64,000 nucleotides of DNA, taken from positions 5,587,001-5,651,000 of the forward strand of contig CM067529.1 in NCBI GenBank assembly GCA_034509925.1, given 5' to 3'. A model generated the notes under the pieces. That model had not been told where the DNA came from, searched no databases, and was given only the letters and a program-made list of their open reading frames with translations. Below, one piece after another: positions 38,081 through 52,049 of this stretch. This DNA comes from Hirudinaria manillensis (lineage: Eukaryota > Annelida > Clitellata > Hirudinida > Hirudinidae). The number at the start of each line of letters is the position of its first letter. The first letter of the stretch is position 1. The translations under genes and the position numbers were made by a program.

Positions 38081-41000
38081 TCACATGCTTTCAATGGCCA
38101 GTCTCCTGATGTTGAGCAAACAGCTCGCAGCTGCCTCTTGTGTTGTGGCATCTTGTGAACCAACGAGATTCACCAGAAGCTGTGATTAAACATTGCATAT
38201 AAACAACATGTTTAAACGTTGCATATAAACACCATGTTTAAACGTTGCATATATTAAACATTATAAACAGATAAGTATTATAACTGTATGCTCAATTTTC
38301 GTAAGAATTTTTTGTATTCTTTTCAATGTTTATTCAAATGTGAAAGAAAACTGAAGCATCACCTACAACATCATTTGCTTAATTTAATAATAGATTTCTA
38401 AAATGATATCTCAACTCATTTGGCAATAATTTGTTTTAAAATAGTTCAACTAGTATTTAGAGAGAGATTTACAGAGTAGCAAGTTGTAGATTACCTTCAC
38501 AACTCCTGCTTGGTGCATGGTGACACAATTTTCAGGATGCTTGCTTAATTCGAACAGGGCTTTGACCGTGGATTGACGTATTTTAAAAATGATTTCTCCT
38601 TCGTTCGGACACGGAGCAGAGGTTCCGTTGACCCGTCGATTGGGCGAATCGGATGAATTATCCTTTGAACGTGACTTTGAACCTGAAAATGGTGCAGTGA
38701 TAACAGCAGATCTATTTGCACTTCGACCTCTCAAGTTCTTGCAACCAGATGACTTTATTTTGAGGTAAGCAACGAGCGGCTCGACTGCTCCTTCTTCGCC
38801 AAAGACTGCTCGGTTGTTGTTCCAACCACAGCAACACGCAATTGCTTCTGCTAAGTGATACCTCAGAAGTAAATCTTCCTACATGAGGGAACAAGTTACA
38901 CACTGTCTTTTATAACTTTGAAATCAGGATAAAAATTAATTTTTAGGCATTTAAATATCCTAGCAATAGTAAACATTACTTGCTAGGAAATTCAATTCAT
39001 CTTAAAATAATTTAAATAATAATGATAATATGATTAACGCACAGTTGATGACAACTGAGAGAGAAGTGAGACGACGCCATGATCTGTCAAAACCGCAAGA
39101 CTTTCTTTGTCCTGCGCAATTTCAGCAATGCAGGCACAAACTGCAGTCAAGAGATCGAGGTTGTCAGGTTTCAACAAACTGACAATCAATTCCAAGCCAC
39201 CCACAAAGCTTCTGACCATCTCACCAGGATCCTAGAAATAGAACATCATAAGGATGCCCATACTTGAATAAGGAAAACATGTAAAATCTATTCATATGAC
39301 ATAAAAATACTATCAATACAGGCAACTGTTTCATTAGAAACCCATGCCTCAACTTAGCTAAAAATCTTACAAGAAACTTCCATGATATTAAATGTAATCT
39401 TTGCTAATAAAGCTAAATTGATTCAGAAATTCAAATTTCAGAGGCAGTCATGTATAAACAAAATTAAAACATATTTAACCTTGACATTCTTGATGCAAGG
39501 ACACAATGCCCAGGCAGCTGAAACTTGAACCTCTTTGTTGTTATTTTTCAGGAGCGACCACAACAACCTCACTCCATCCAATTTGTCAATAATCCTAGTG
39601 CAAAAAATGTTCTAAAATAAATCGCTTTTTTACTTTTTAAATAAATAGGAAAAAAATGGCTGACATCATGCAGTCGGAGTCTTCTGCGCATCGACCCAAC
39701 GCGTTGGCGACGTTTATCAGGAGAGAATCGTTCGTCCCCGAGAGCAGGAGAACCAAAGGTGGGATTCCATTGGCCTTCCTCAGCAACGTTCTGTTCGAAG
39801 GACTTCTGGCAAATTCTGCCAATGCACCCACGACATTTATGAGGACCTGTTGTAGCAATAATTTTTAAAAAATTATAAATAAATAAAAACAGGTGACAGA
39901 CCTAGAAAAAAAATGACGCACTTTCTCGGGCTGATTGTTGAGGAGGCCGACCAAGAGGTCGCTGGATTTCATGTCTTGGAATCTTAGGACATTTTCTGGG
40001 CTCATTGAACACTTCCAAATGGCACCCGTGGCAGATGCCAAAAGGTCTTTTGTTTGAGCAGAACCGGCAATGTTTACCAGAGGTTCTAAACCACCATAAA
40101 CTCTAACCAATTCTCTTGAATCTTCATCTTCTGCACACTAACAACATAATATTAAATTAAATTAAGTAATTTACTACAACTTTTCATATAATTTGATAAC
40201 ATTAATCTGCATTTCATAGAAATTCTCAAATTCTTAAGAAATATTTCAGATAAAATTGTGGTGCCACAGCATTAAAAGCTTAATTGTCATCATCATCATC
40301 ATTAAAGCTGTCATCAAGGTGATCATCATCATCATTATCACCAACCACTTACTTTTTGAATAACACTCGAACAGATTCTTTGTAGTTCGAGGTCGTTCGA
40401 GTTCAGATTCTTGACGACATACTCCAACATTCCTTGAGTCTTAACAGCAGTTTTGTAATGTTTCTTTCGAAGCAAAATATTATAAAATAAAAAATAATAA
40501 TATAAACAAATCACAGAATGACAGAAATGATCGGGATCAATGTACCTCGATAACACACTCTTCCAATATTCCAGTCACAGGCACGAGGATATCCCTGTTC
40601 TTCAATTTGATCAGATCAACAAGAAATGGAATGACTCCTGCCTTCCTCATTGCAACCATATTTTCAAGACTTTGGCAGCAGCTCCACAGGGCTTTAGCTC
40701 CACAGCAGGCCAAACTTTCCCAATTTTTAACTTTTCCATTTGGATTGAGATAAGAAACCTGTTTAAATTACCATTAAAATGACATTTATTTATAAAAAGT
40801 TATTAAGAGATTATTAAGTTTACTTTCACATAGAACATTCTATTAATTCTATTAATGAATTTATATAAACATTTATGCATTGACCAGATTTTCAAGAGCT
40901 CCTTCCTGTTTTATGATTTTTCTTGCTCTGCTAAATTTGACAACATTGGCCAAACACTCGGCCGCAAGACACTGAAGATCTTGATCGGGATATTTTAGAA

Positions 41001-41589
41001 GTTGTGCCATCATTTTTAATCCACCAAGATTCACTACAGATCTTCTGATGAATTGATTGGTACACAAATCTCTAAGTATTTTTAGAGCACCCATCTGATT
41101 TGAAATTATATTTTATTACTTTTAAAATAAATTGTTTTCTGTCCATCAAAATTTTGATCTTATTGGAATTATGCAAATTATTTTATTCCATCAACCTACC
41201 TTGCATTTTGGATCTTCAGTCTCTAAAATGTTGATTAAGGTGTTGATGCCACCAGCATCTCTAAATGCCAGCTGAATTCTGTCCTGCTTCAGGTCAAAAT
41301 CAATGATAGAACAAAGGGTGATGAGAGTAACAGTTGGGTTTCCAATCTTCAAAATGAATAGTTTTATTGTGATTAAAGATAACCTTACAATTCAAAAATA
41401 CATTACAAAACACAGAAGAGTAAAAAAGTTATTAACTTGAAGATATTTTATAAGCTTTTGGACTTCCCAGTATTCCATTGGATAGTTTATTGGATTTATA
41501 TCCTTCCTCCACATCATTTCCTCCTCGCTACTTTCCGATGAACTAAGATCTTCCATCTCGTTATTGTGGCCCTCTACAAAGACATTCAT
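38081..41589 (-). CDS. ODAD2: Outer dynein arm docking complex subunit 2 (ARMC4-like), ARM-repeat protein
   Basis: About eleven minus-strand exons encode a solenoid of armadillo repeats. Matches to ODAD2/ARMC4 run in order: [163 protein letters not shown] and ending [17 protein letters not shown]. The protein anchors outer dynein arms to ciliary doublets. Vertebrate orthologs carry some 450 extra N-terminal residues. Here the model begins at an ATG at 41,589 after an acidic SSSESSEEE stretch. A Ser/Arg-rich insert of about 50 residues (about 38,590-38,740) splits two repeats. Upstream exons cannot be excluded (AG acceptor at about 41,576). Confidence 0.9.
40283..40345. repeat. (ATC)n-rich repeat in ODAD2 intron
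   Basis: Two clusters of atcatcatcatcatt triplets separated by about 15 bases, within the intron before the 40,139 exon. Confidence 0.8.
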
Positions 41590-42091
41590 TGAAATGAAGA
41601 ATGAACAATAAAAAGAATTTAACGAATTCGTTAATAAACTGATTGCTTCTGTAGCAGAATGAACTATGAAACTGTGGTTAAATAATCTATGGATCACAAT
41701 TAACAACGACTTTGAAAGGGACGTCGTCCGCTGAGCCAGACAAACTATTGTTTTACATTATTTTATCAATTCATAACTAACTTCAATGCAGAAAATTTGA
41801 AGTACCTGATGCTGGTAGAACCTAACTATATTATTACGTCTTCGCATTGGGCATTAATTAAAGCCATGGTAACTAGCACTCGGTTGCTTAGAAACCTCCA
41901 ATATAGAAAATTATGAATCTCTTGGATACAATTTAGTACCTAATTATAATAATGTTATTGACTAGCAAGTTAATAATTAGACATTCAAATAATGATCAAG
42001 ACTGGAAGAATAAGATAAGATAAGATATGGAGCGAACTCACATTTAGTTTATTAATTACATGCATTTCCCTCCTGGGCTATAGTCACCGTC

Positions 42092-42375
42092 TCAAAATGT
42101 AGCTCGGTACGGATGCTCCTTGAATCCAGTGGCGGGAGCTGGAAAGGTCCAGGGAGACGACGGATGGGCAGGCGATTTTTTCCTAGAATCTGTCAGTTTT
42201 TCATGTTAATTTATAATCAAAATTAAAATGATAAGCTTATCAATTTTAAATTTTGCTGCGGGGGATAAATCGCTGTACTTAGCTGAACTGGGAGTTCTAA
42301 TCTTTTGATTGACAAGAGAAATATACTGCAGAGATTTATCCAATATTTTATGGGTAGGCAGCAACACCCATTGTG
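42092..42375 (-). CDS. Small hypothetical gene between ODAD2 and GK5 (two exons visible)
   Basis: Two minus-strand exons, 42375-42279 and 42182-42092, join at GCTAA|GTACAG and TTCTAG|GAAAA in a single open frame. The frame reads QWVLLPTHKILDKSLQYISL, VNQKIRTPSSAKKKSPAHPS and SPWTFPAPATGFKEHPYRAT before ending in Phe. The composition (basic linker, then Pro-rich PAPATGFKEHPYRA end) looks like a short structural protein, perhaps microtubule-associated. The start exon is not certain; an ATGC|GTTTGT donor at about 42,645 would give MPQWVLL in phase. No family is recognised. It lies on the same strand as ODAD2 and divergent to GK5. Confidence 0.45.
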
Positions 42376-42845
42376 CTTAATTTGTAACCTTATTAAAACT
42401 TTTTATTTAGATTTTATTTAACTATTAACTGCAATCTATTTTAGATTTTTAGATGATAAACATATTTCGATGCATTTTTAATTCTTAAAAATGTCATAAA
42501 TGTTTACAACTGCATGTTAAATTTAATTGTGTAATATTATTACATAAATTCTTGTTAAAAATTGCTTATTACACAAATTCTTGTTAACCCAGTTTTACTA
42601 TGACGACTAGAATTATAAAAATAAATGGTGATCTAAAAACAAACGCATGAAAATAACCCTGTTACGAATTAGCTAACAAATAATTTTACAATTAAATCAA
42701 TAATTATGCAATTCCTTAATACTTTTAATAATAGAAAAATTGATTATATTTAAATTTCAAGACTAATATTTAGATCAATTTTTAAATAGAACTTTGCATT
42801 ATGTTTCTCGTTTATGACTTAAGAGGGGCTTTACGAGCCTGAGAT

Positions 42846-46419
<3,574 letters not shown>

Positions 46420-47167
46420 TGACGCGATCCTCGGTTGACGATTTCACGTCGAGGTTTTAATCATGTTTCAAAAAAAATTAATTTTCCATTTTCTGCTGAT
46501 GTTTTTCAAACTGCATTCCACAAATGTCAGGGACGTTCTGTCAAGCTTAGATCAAGTCCGTTGATTATTAATTATTTGTTCTAAGTCTTTGTGATGCAGC
46601 GAGCCTCGTTTAAGTCACAGCTTTGTGCCAAAGTTTGTTTGCCCTATCAGTATATCTGAGATTAATTTGATGACCGATATTTCTGCGACCGAGCTAAAGT
46701 ATTACCGTCGTTATTCGTGCTTCACTCGTAATTTTGGTTCAAAGAAGTAAATATTATTGTTCTGATTGGTTAGATGGTGATTCATGCTGGGATGGGCAGA
46801 TATTCTCGTGAAATTGTTCTGGTCTGTAATTGGTAATGACTGTTGTTTATAGCCATTGGGATGTCGTGAGATAGTTGACACGGGAATTTTCGGTCAGCAG
46901 ATAAGTTGGTACTTTACCAAAGCACATAGAATTGAAATTGCAGAGCGAAAAGAAGGAGTATTTGGGTCGCTTCTACTCCCCTGAAACCTCAAATAATTCT
47001 CTAATTGCGCTGAGTGGGTTGAGAACGCATAGCAGTAGAAAATTGAGCTGCAAATTGTAGTCGGTTCTTAGCAGTGTTGCGAAGATTCTCTATAATTGAG
47101 TCCTGAAGTGAATATTTTGGTCAAATGTTCGGAGTTTATTTAAAGTTGGTCCTAAAAAGCAGTTGAT
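46420..47167. other. GK5 3' UTR and promoter region of the next gene
   Basis: No exon is recognised. The sequence is moderately AT-rich and unique. Confidence 0.4.
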
Positions 47168-48867
47168 ATGAATTTAAGCTATGAAATCGTCCTGGCGATT
47201 TTGGTCGGTGTTTTATGCTTATCAGTCATCACATTGCTGTGCCTGAAGACTTCTCAGAAGTAAATTTACAACTCAGTGAATATTGTTATTCAATACTGTT
47301 ATTCGAAATGAATGCCTCTCCATGTCTGCCACATGTAGATATTTATTTGAACTGAGTAGCCTATTGAATCTTATTGATATATATTGAATCCGCTGTAAAG
47401 AAATTGGATGTTCAATTCCTGCACCTAAATAAATTCTGGACGTTCAAATTCAATCTCTTTTAAATCTCTTTGATATTTGTTAATTCATTTGATTCATGTT
47501 ATCAATTTAGAGGCAGGGTGCTGTCGATGAGCACTAATTTTATGATTTCAAGTTATTTATCGAAACCATGAAATGTCTACAGTTTTCTGAGGTCTGAGCG
47601 ACGGGTAAAAACCTAATTTTGACAGGGTCAAATATGTTGTACTACAGAAATTGCTTGGAAGGTGCTTATTCAAATTCAAGGAACGAAGGAGAAGCAAAAA
47701 TTAAATTGGCATCTGATGCTCCTGCTGAGGAAACGAAAAAGGACATCAGTTCCGAAGGTCAAGTGTCGCCTAAAGACGTCAACGAATGCGATGGAGATGC
47801 AGGAAATAATTTGACGAAGACTGAAAACGAACAGCCGTATGCTGAGATAAATGTAGGAAATTACAATGCCGAATCTTTCTTTGAATGAACTTAGTTTCTA
47901 ATTTTGTTTTTATGTTAGTTGGAATTCCCAGCTGATGTAACCTATTCCACAATTCAGGAAGCGATGTGTGGTGAGATAATTTAATGACAAAGCACTTTGT
48001 ATATTTTAATAGTGGATATTAATAGATATAGAGAAGATAATTGAAGCTATTATGTTTGAGATTTGTTTATCGCAAATGCTCCTCAAGTTGAATCTAATCG
48101 ACTCGGTCTTCTCAATTCTCAGCAAAAGCTCCCGGAACGTCAGAAAATCGCCCCATCGAAAGTGACTACTCGACCATTGAAACTCCTTACAAAGCGGGAC
48201 TTGATCTCGGCGAAAATCCTCACTCAAATCCTGACGGAGTAGTTACTTCACCTGTTGCACCTGTCCCACCGAAACCACGAGAGATCAAATGTCACCAGGA
48301 AACCACAGATAATCCGTTGCCTGATGGAAGTGCATTTGCACATCTTTATTCGAAAGTCATGAAACAAAACAAAGTTGCTAAGAATTACAGCCTTAACGAC
48401 CTCGATGATATAAACGTTTCCAGAGGCGAAGTTAATGAGACGAATGTCAATTCGAGGAATTCCATCATTGGGATTGCAATGGATCTTGAAAAGATCAAAA
48501 GGCCTGTCGATAACTTATATTCGCAAGTAAATAAAGTAAGAAAAACTATAGCTGTTCCTGAGAAAAGTGGTCCCGCAGACAGCTTAGCCCAAGACAAGCA
48601 TATAAAGGTTGAACTTTGGTCATTTTAGAAGCAATTGATTATTTATAAAAAAAAAATAAATATAATAATAAATAATATTTCAAACAACCCAACCTTATTT
48701 ATCTCATAAATATTTCTAATAACTGAGTGATTTACGTTCAGTCCACAAGCGGCGAGGGCCATATCTATTCATGCATCGAAGATCAAGTAAATAAAGAAAT
48801 GACGGAAAAGATTGTTCTGAAGTCTGAAGAAAGCCCATTTTATGAGGAGATAAACATATCGCCTTGA
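47168..48867 (+). CDS. Single-pass membrane adaptor-like protein with multiple tyrosine motifs
   Basis: Six exons (47168-47259, 47511-47551, 47626-47852, 47919-47970, 48123-48607, 48742-48867) join in phase to 340 residues. About five residues precede one helix (IVLAILVGVLCLSVITLLCL), with cysteines that could be palmitoylated. The long hydrophilic tail carries eight spaced tyrosine motifs: PYAEIN, VTYSTIQ, SDYSTIE, HLYSKV, NYSLNDL, NLYSQV, HIYSCI and FYEEIN, plus a Pro-rich PVAPVPPKPRE. This layout (tiny ectodomain, one helix, tyrosine-rich tail) is that of LAT, NTAL, PAG and LAX transmembrane adaptors, which recruit SH2 proteins once phosphorylated. No sequence homology to those is claimed. 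The 41-nt second exon is inferred from phase only. Confidence 0.65.
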
Positions 48868-49234
48868 TGCCCGAAGTTTTCAAAGAAATTCCAATTTAAT
48901 AACTTTTTAAAAGATCAAATTTCAGACATTATTTGAATGAATGGAAACGAATCAATAAATCATTTTTCTTCCAAAATCTACCTTTTATTATCTTAAATTC
49001 AATTTCACAAGCATTTGCATTATGGAGTTTATTTTCATTACAATGTCACCGTTTTTTTTTATTACAGTACTCTGGAAAGAATTTCATGTCGTGCCGTAAA
49101 GTATTTATTAATATTCGTCTCCAACTTTGTGTCTATGTGTCGATTGTTACCGTTTCTCTTAGAATTGCAGTCAATTTCTTTCTTCAACCAAAATATTTGT
49201 GATTAAAGCGACTAAATGAAAACATCACAGACGT
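48868..49234. other. Convergent 3' spacer
   Basis: The 3' ends of the adaptor-like gene and of the minus-strand 96-codon gene meet here. No additional exon is seen. Confidence 0.4.
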
Positions 49235-49808
49235 TCATAATTCGGGATGAGGGTCGAACAAATTTATTAAGTTTCTCTTTTGCAGCCGAAACGTGGCACC
49301 CTTTTTACATTTTAATTCGCCATTTGTTGTCTTTACAAGTACTTTTTCTTCTGATCCAAAGACCCTTCTGTATTTGTAATCATCCTCTTCGTGAAAATGA
49401 AATTAAAATTTGTTAAGGAAGGTTATCTTTTCATTTCTCTTTCCGTGGATTAGGGTTATCTTTGGATATCTTTTCGTAAGAGTTGTGAAGAAGTTAGACC
49501 ATATATTGAAAGCGTAATCTATGAAAAGGATTGGAATTGTGATAGCAAACGATAAAATTAGTGGTAAAATTAATAAACTTTGTTTTGTTATATTTAGCCT
49601 ATCTTTTATTAACTAAAATACTAATAACAGAAAACTTAACGAAGAAATTCTCAGAATAACAGTTTGTACCTCCCTTGGACCTTTCCTGCTCCTCTTTCGG
49701 AAAGACTGGTTCGAGGATAGGATTAAGAAGACGCAAGACTCCAGGGAATTTTCTGTGCTTTGCCGTAGCCTGGGCAAACTCGAACGTAGCAGGAGAATTC
49801 AGAGACAT
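49235..49808 (-). CDS. Hypothetical 96-residue protein, two exons
   Basis: Exons 49808-49670 and 49386-49235 join at AAGGGAG|GTACAA and CACGAAG|AGGATG in phase 1, giving an open 96-residue product. It starts MSLNSPATFEFAQATAKHRK, continues PGVLRLLNPILEPVFP and ends KKGATFRLQKRNLINLFDPH plus three residues. It is charged and soluble, with no signal peptide. The frame stays open upstream to about 50,048 through His-, Ile- and Pro-rich low-complexity sequence. A perfect donor (TGG|GTAAGT) at about 50,033 suggests an untranslated or alternative first exon. No family is recognised. Confidence 0.4.
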
Positions 49809-50478
49809 TTCATTGGATTGTGTTGAATCTTCGGGATTAGAAAAGTTGATGATGATGATGATTGTAGAGTACTGATGATGGTGCTGGTGGTGGACAAAAT
49901 GGTGATCAATATGTGACATCAGACAAGATTTATAAATTGGTGGAGTAGGGGGAGGGGGAATTTTGAATACTGGAATGGAATGGTTGACTGACGATCTTGT
50001 GTGCATTCTCGCACGAAATTTCAGTGCACTTACCCATCTTTGTTCCATGGTAAAACGATCGACTTTAAGTTAGAGACTTTCATCTTAGACTTTTACGAAC
50101 GAGTGTAATATCGATTTAATATGGAAAATATGATTTAAAGAGTTATATTCGAACTTTTAGTGACATCCCTTTTTTCTTTTTTTTTGAAGAGATTGTTTGT
50201 ATTCTATAACGGTTTAAAAAAAAGTATTTTACGATGTGTGTGCAATTAAACTTTGCAAAGACGTGAAGCCGTGGATAAATCCAACCGTCCTTTTGGTTAA
50301 CAACTCGTCATATTTTTGAAAGGAGCAAATTTGTTTTGCAAGTTTAAAATGTTTGCTTCGTGCTAGAACCTAAAAAATAAAAGAGTTTTGTTTGTTCGAG
50401 TATTTCAAAGAAGACCCACAAATGTCTTTTTAATTTGCACGTAAAGCAATAAAAATGCGAATAAAGTCAAAAATGACG

Positions 50479-50940
50479 TCATTGCTTTAAGAGGAGGATA
50501 TCGGAATCACCGAGAGATCGACCAAACGACTCTCTGGGTTGGTCCTCAAACATGGCACGCTTTCCAAGCCTGACGAAGGAACTGAGCTTCTTCGAATCGA
50601 CGACTCCAGCTCTTCTTTTGTGACTCGATTGTGTCGACAAAGGCTCGAGGTATTTCTGCCAAATTAAGCTTCCATCTAATAAAGAATCATAACCGTTGCC
50701 AGCCAATGATTTGAAGGAATCGTCCCCTGACGATGCGCGCTTGCCAATCCTGACGAAGGAACTGGCACGTCTCCCTTTCACCTCCCCTATGTGGGAGGTG
50801 CTTCCGAAATTGGACCAATCGAAGATTCTTTGATTTTCATCGCCGAACTGTGCACTAGGATTCAGATCCCTACGTTCGCTGGTTAAAATTCCACTTAGGC
50901 AGAAGCAAAGGAAGACGGAAAATTGAATGATGGATTGCAT
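50479..50940 (-). CDS. FVRI/FVRL-amide neuropeptide precursor
   Basis: A 153-residue precursor with signal peptide (MQSIIQFSVFLCFCLSGIL). Two amidated peptides are flanked by basic cleavage sites: RR-ASSFVRI-GKR and KK-LSSFVRL-GKR, where the Gly donates the amide. A further site, ...RESFGR, could release another amidated end, and HKRR marks another cleavage. SSFVRI-amide peptides are known from molluscs and annelids, so this supports a lophotrochozoan source. The start is the ATG at 50,940: it follows a splice acceptor (CTTTGCAG at about 50,951), so the 5' UTR is interrupted by an intron. Only two copies of the active peptide are present. Confidence 0.9.
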   Translation of the reverse strand: MQSIIQFSVFLCFCLSGILTSERRDLNPSAQFGDENQRIFDWSNFGSTSHIGEVKGRRASSFVRIGKRASSGDDSFKSLAGNGYDSLLDGSLIWQKYLEPLSTQSSHKRRAGVVDSKKLSSFVRLGKRAMFEDQPRESFGRSLGDSDILLLKQ

Positions 50941-51098
50941 GGTTTTCTGCAAAGTAAATAAATTTAATTAATCAATCAGTGGCTTGTGAATAATTAATAT
51001 TTTAAGAAAGCATTGCCAGTCGAGAAAAATTCAAAAGAAGTCGGACGAAGAAATCAAATTCTCCTCCCTTTCGCGATCGCTACAAGAATTTTCCTGAC

Positions 51099-51106
51099 TG
51101 ACGTCA
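51099..51106 (-). promoter_or_regulatory. Consensus cAMP response element upstream of the neuropeptide gene
   Basis: The perfect palindrome TGACGTCA lies about 160 bp upstream of the precursor's coding start, within a larger inverted repeat (ctgactgacgtcaggtcag). Full CRE sites commonly drive neuropeptide genes through CREB. The transcription start is not known and part of the upstream region is intron, so placement in the promoter is inferred. Confidence 0.5.
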
Positions 51107-51144
51107 GGTCAGATTGATTGCCATTTTATGCAAAACCATTTTTA

Positions 51145-51327
51145 TCAAACTATTTTTATCGGAAGCCGATATACGCCTAGATTCTGTTCATTCCTTAATA
51201 TTTCCATCCCTTTCGCCCTGAAATCGTTCGAGTAGGAGGTCGTTAGGATGTTGCGAATGTTTTTCTTGTCAAAGTGATTTTCAAGGAACACGGGGTCGCG
51301 GCTTTGTAGGGACGCCCCTCGAAACAT
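51145..51327 (-). CDS. Possible small 60-residue ORF
   Basis: Starts at a genuine ATG and reads MFRGASLQSRDPVFLENHFD and LTTSYSNDFRAKGMEILR before a stop. The composition is protein-like, but there is no recognised family and no evidence of transcription. It could equally be a chance frame or one exon of a longer gene. Confidence 0.22.
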   Translation of the reverse strand: MFRGASLQSRDPVFLENHFDKKNIRNILTTSYSNDFRAKGMEILRNEQNLGVYRLPIKIV

Positions 51328-51803
51328 CTTTATCGTGGTCCTCCTTTAAAGAGATTTGTACAATCACAAAAGGAGAACGCCAAGGGAATTGCGTATTGAT
51401 GCTTCTTATTCTTTTAATGCTGACGAGTCGGAAAAGTAAATTTCATAAGCAGTTACAAACGACCCCCATTACTGCTGAGAAAATTGAATTTTTCTTGATT
51501 TGAAGAGACGTGTACCGCATAGAAGCGAATTGAAAATCAGAAAATATTCAACAACCGGGAAGGGATGTTTGCGAATAACAAGAGGAAGTTGATGAGGATG
51601 GGTCTCGGACCGATGGAACATTTCCCGGATGTGCACTAGACATCCATACCTCACTCTCTATGCGAACCATAACCTTTTAGACAGAAAGCCTGGAGTTATT
51701 TAAGTTCCCCTCAAGAAAATATTCCTCTCCAAATACATTCACTGACTTTAGCGAAACTTTGTAATCGACTACTAACCTCGATAAACATGTCTGTTGAATT
51801 AAA

Positions 51804-52049
51804 ATGACTGAGCTCGGTCATTTAGACTACTCTGACCAAGCTGATGTCCGGCATAACATCTCCATTAGGACCAGACCCAGAGCATTGCATGCCACAGAAA
51901 ATATGAATGACTTATGTCTACTTCCTCTTTCAGAATTTAAACCATCATCGATACTTCGAAAGAGGCCACTTAAATTTGACCCGAGATGCGTGACTTATTT
52001 TAATGTGTTCGCAGAGTCGGATGTTTCAAGGTATTTGCTAAGCAATTAA
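51804..52049 (+). CDS. Possible small ORF or exon
   Basis: An 81-codon frame with an ATG. Its second half looks like an exon bounded by a strong acceptor (CTTCCTCTTTCAG at about 51,935) and a donor (TTTCAAG|GTATTTGC at about 52,030), encoding FKPSSILRKRPLKFDPRCVT and YFNVFAESDVSR. No partner exon or family was identified. Confidence 0.25.
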   Translation: MTELGHLDYSDQADVRHNISIRTRPRALHATENMNDLCLLPLSEFKPSSILRKRPLKFDPRCVTYFNVFAESDVSRYLLSN

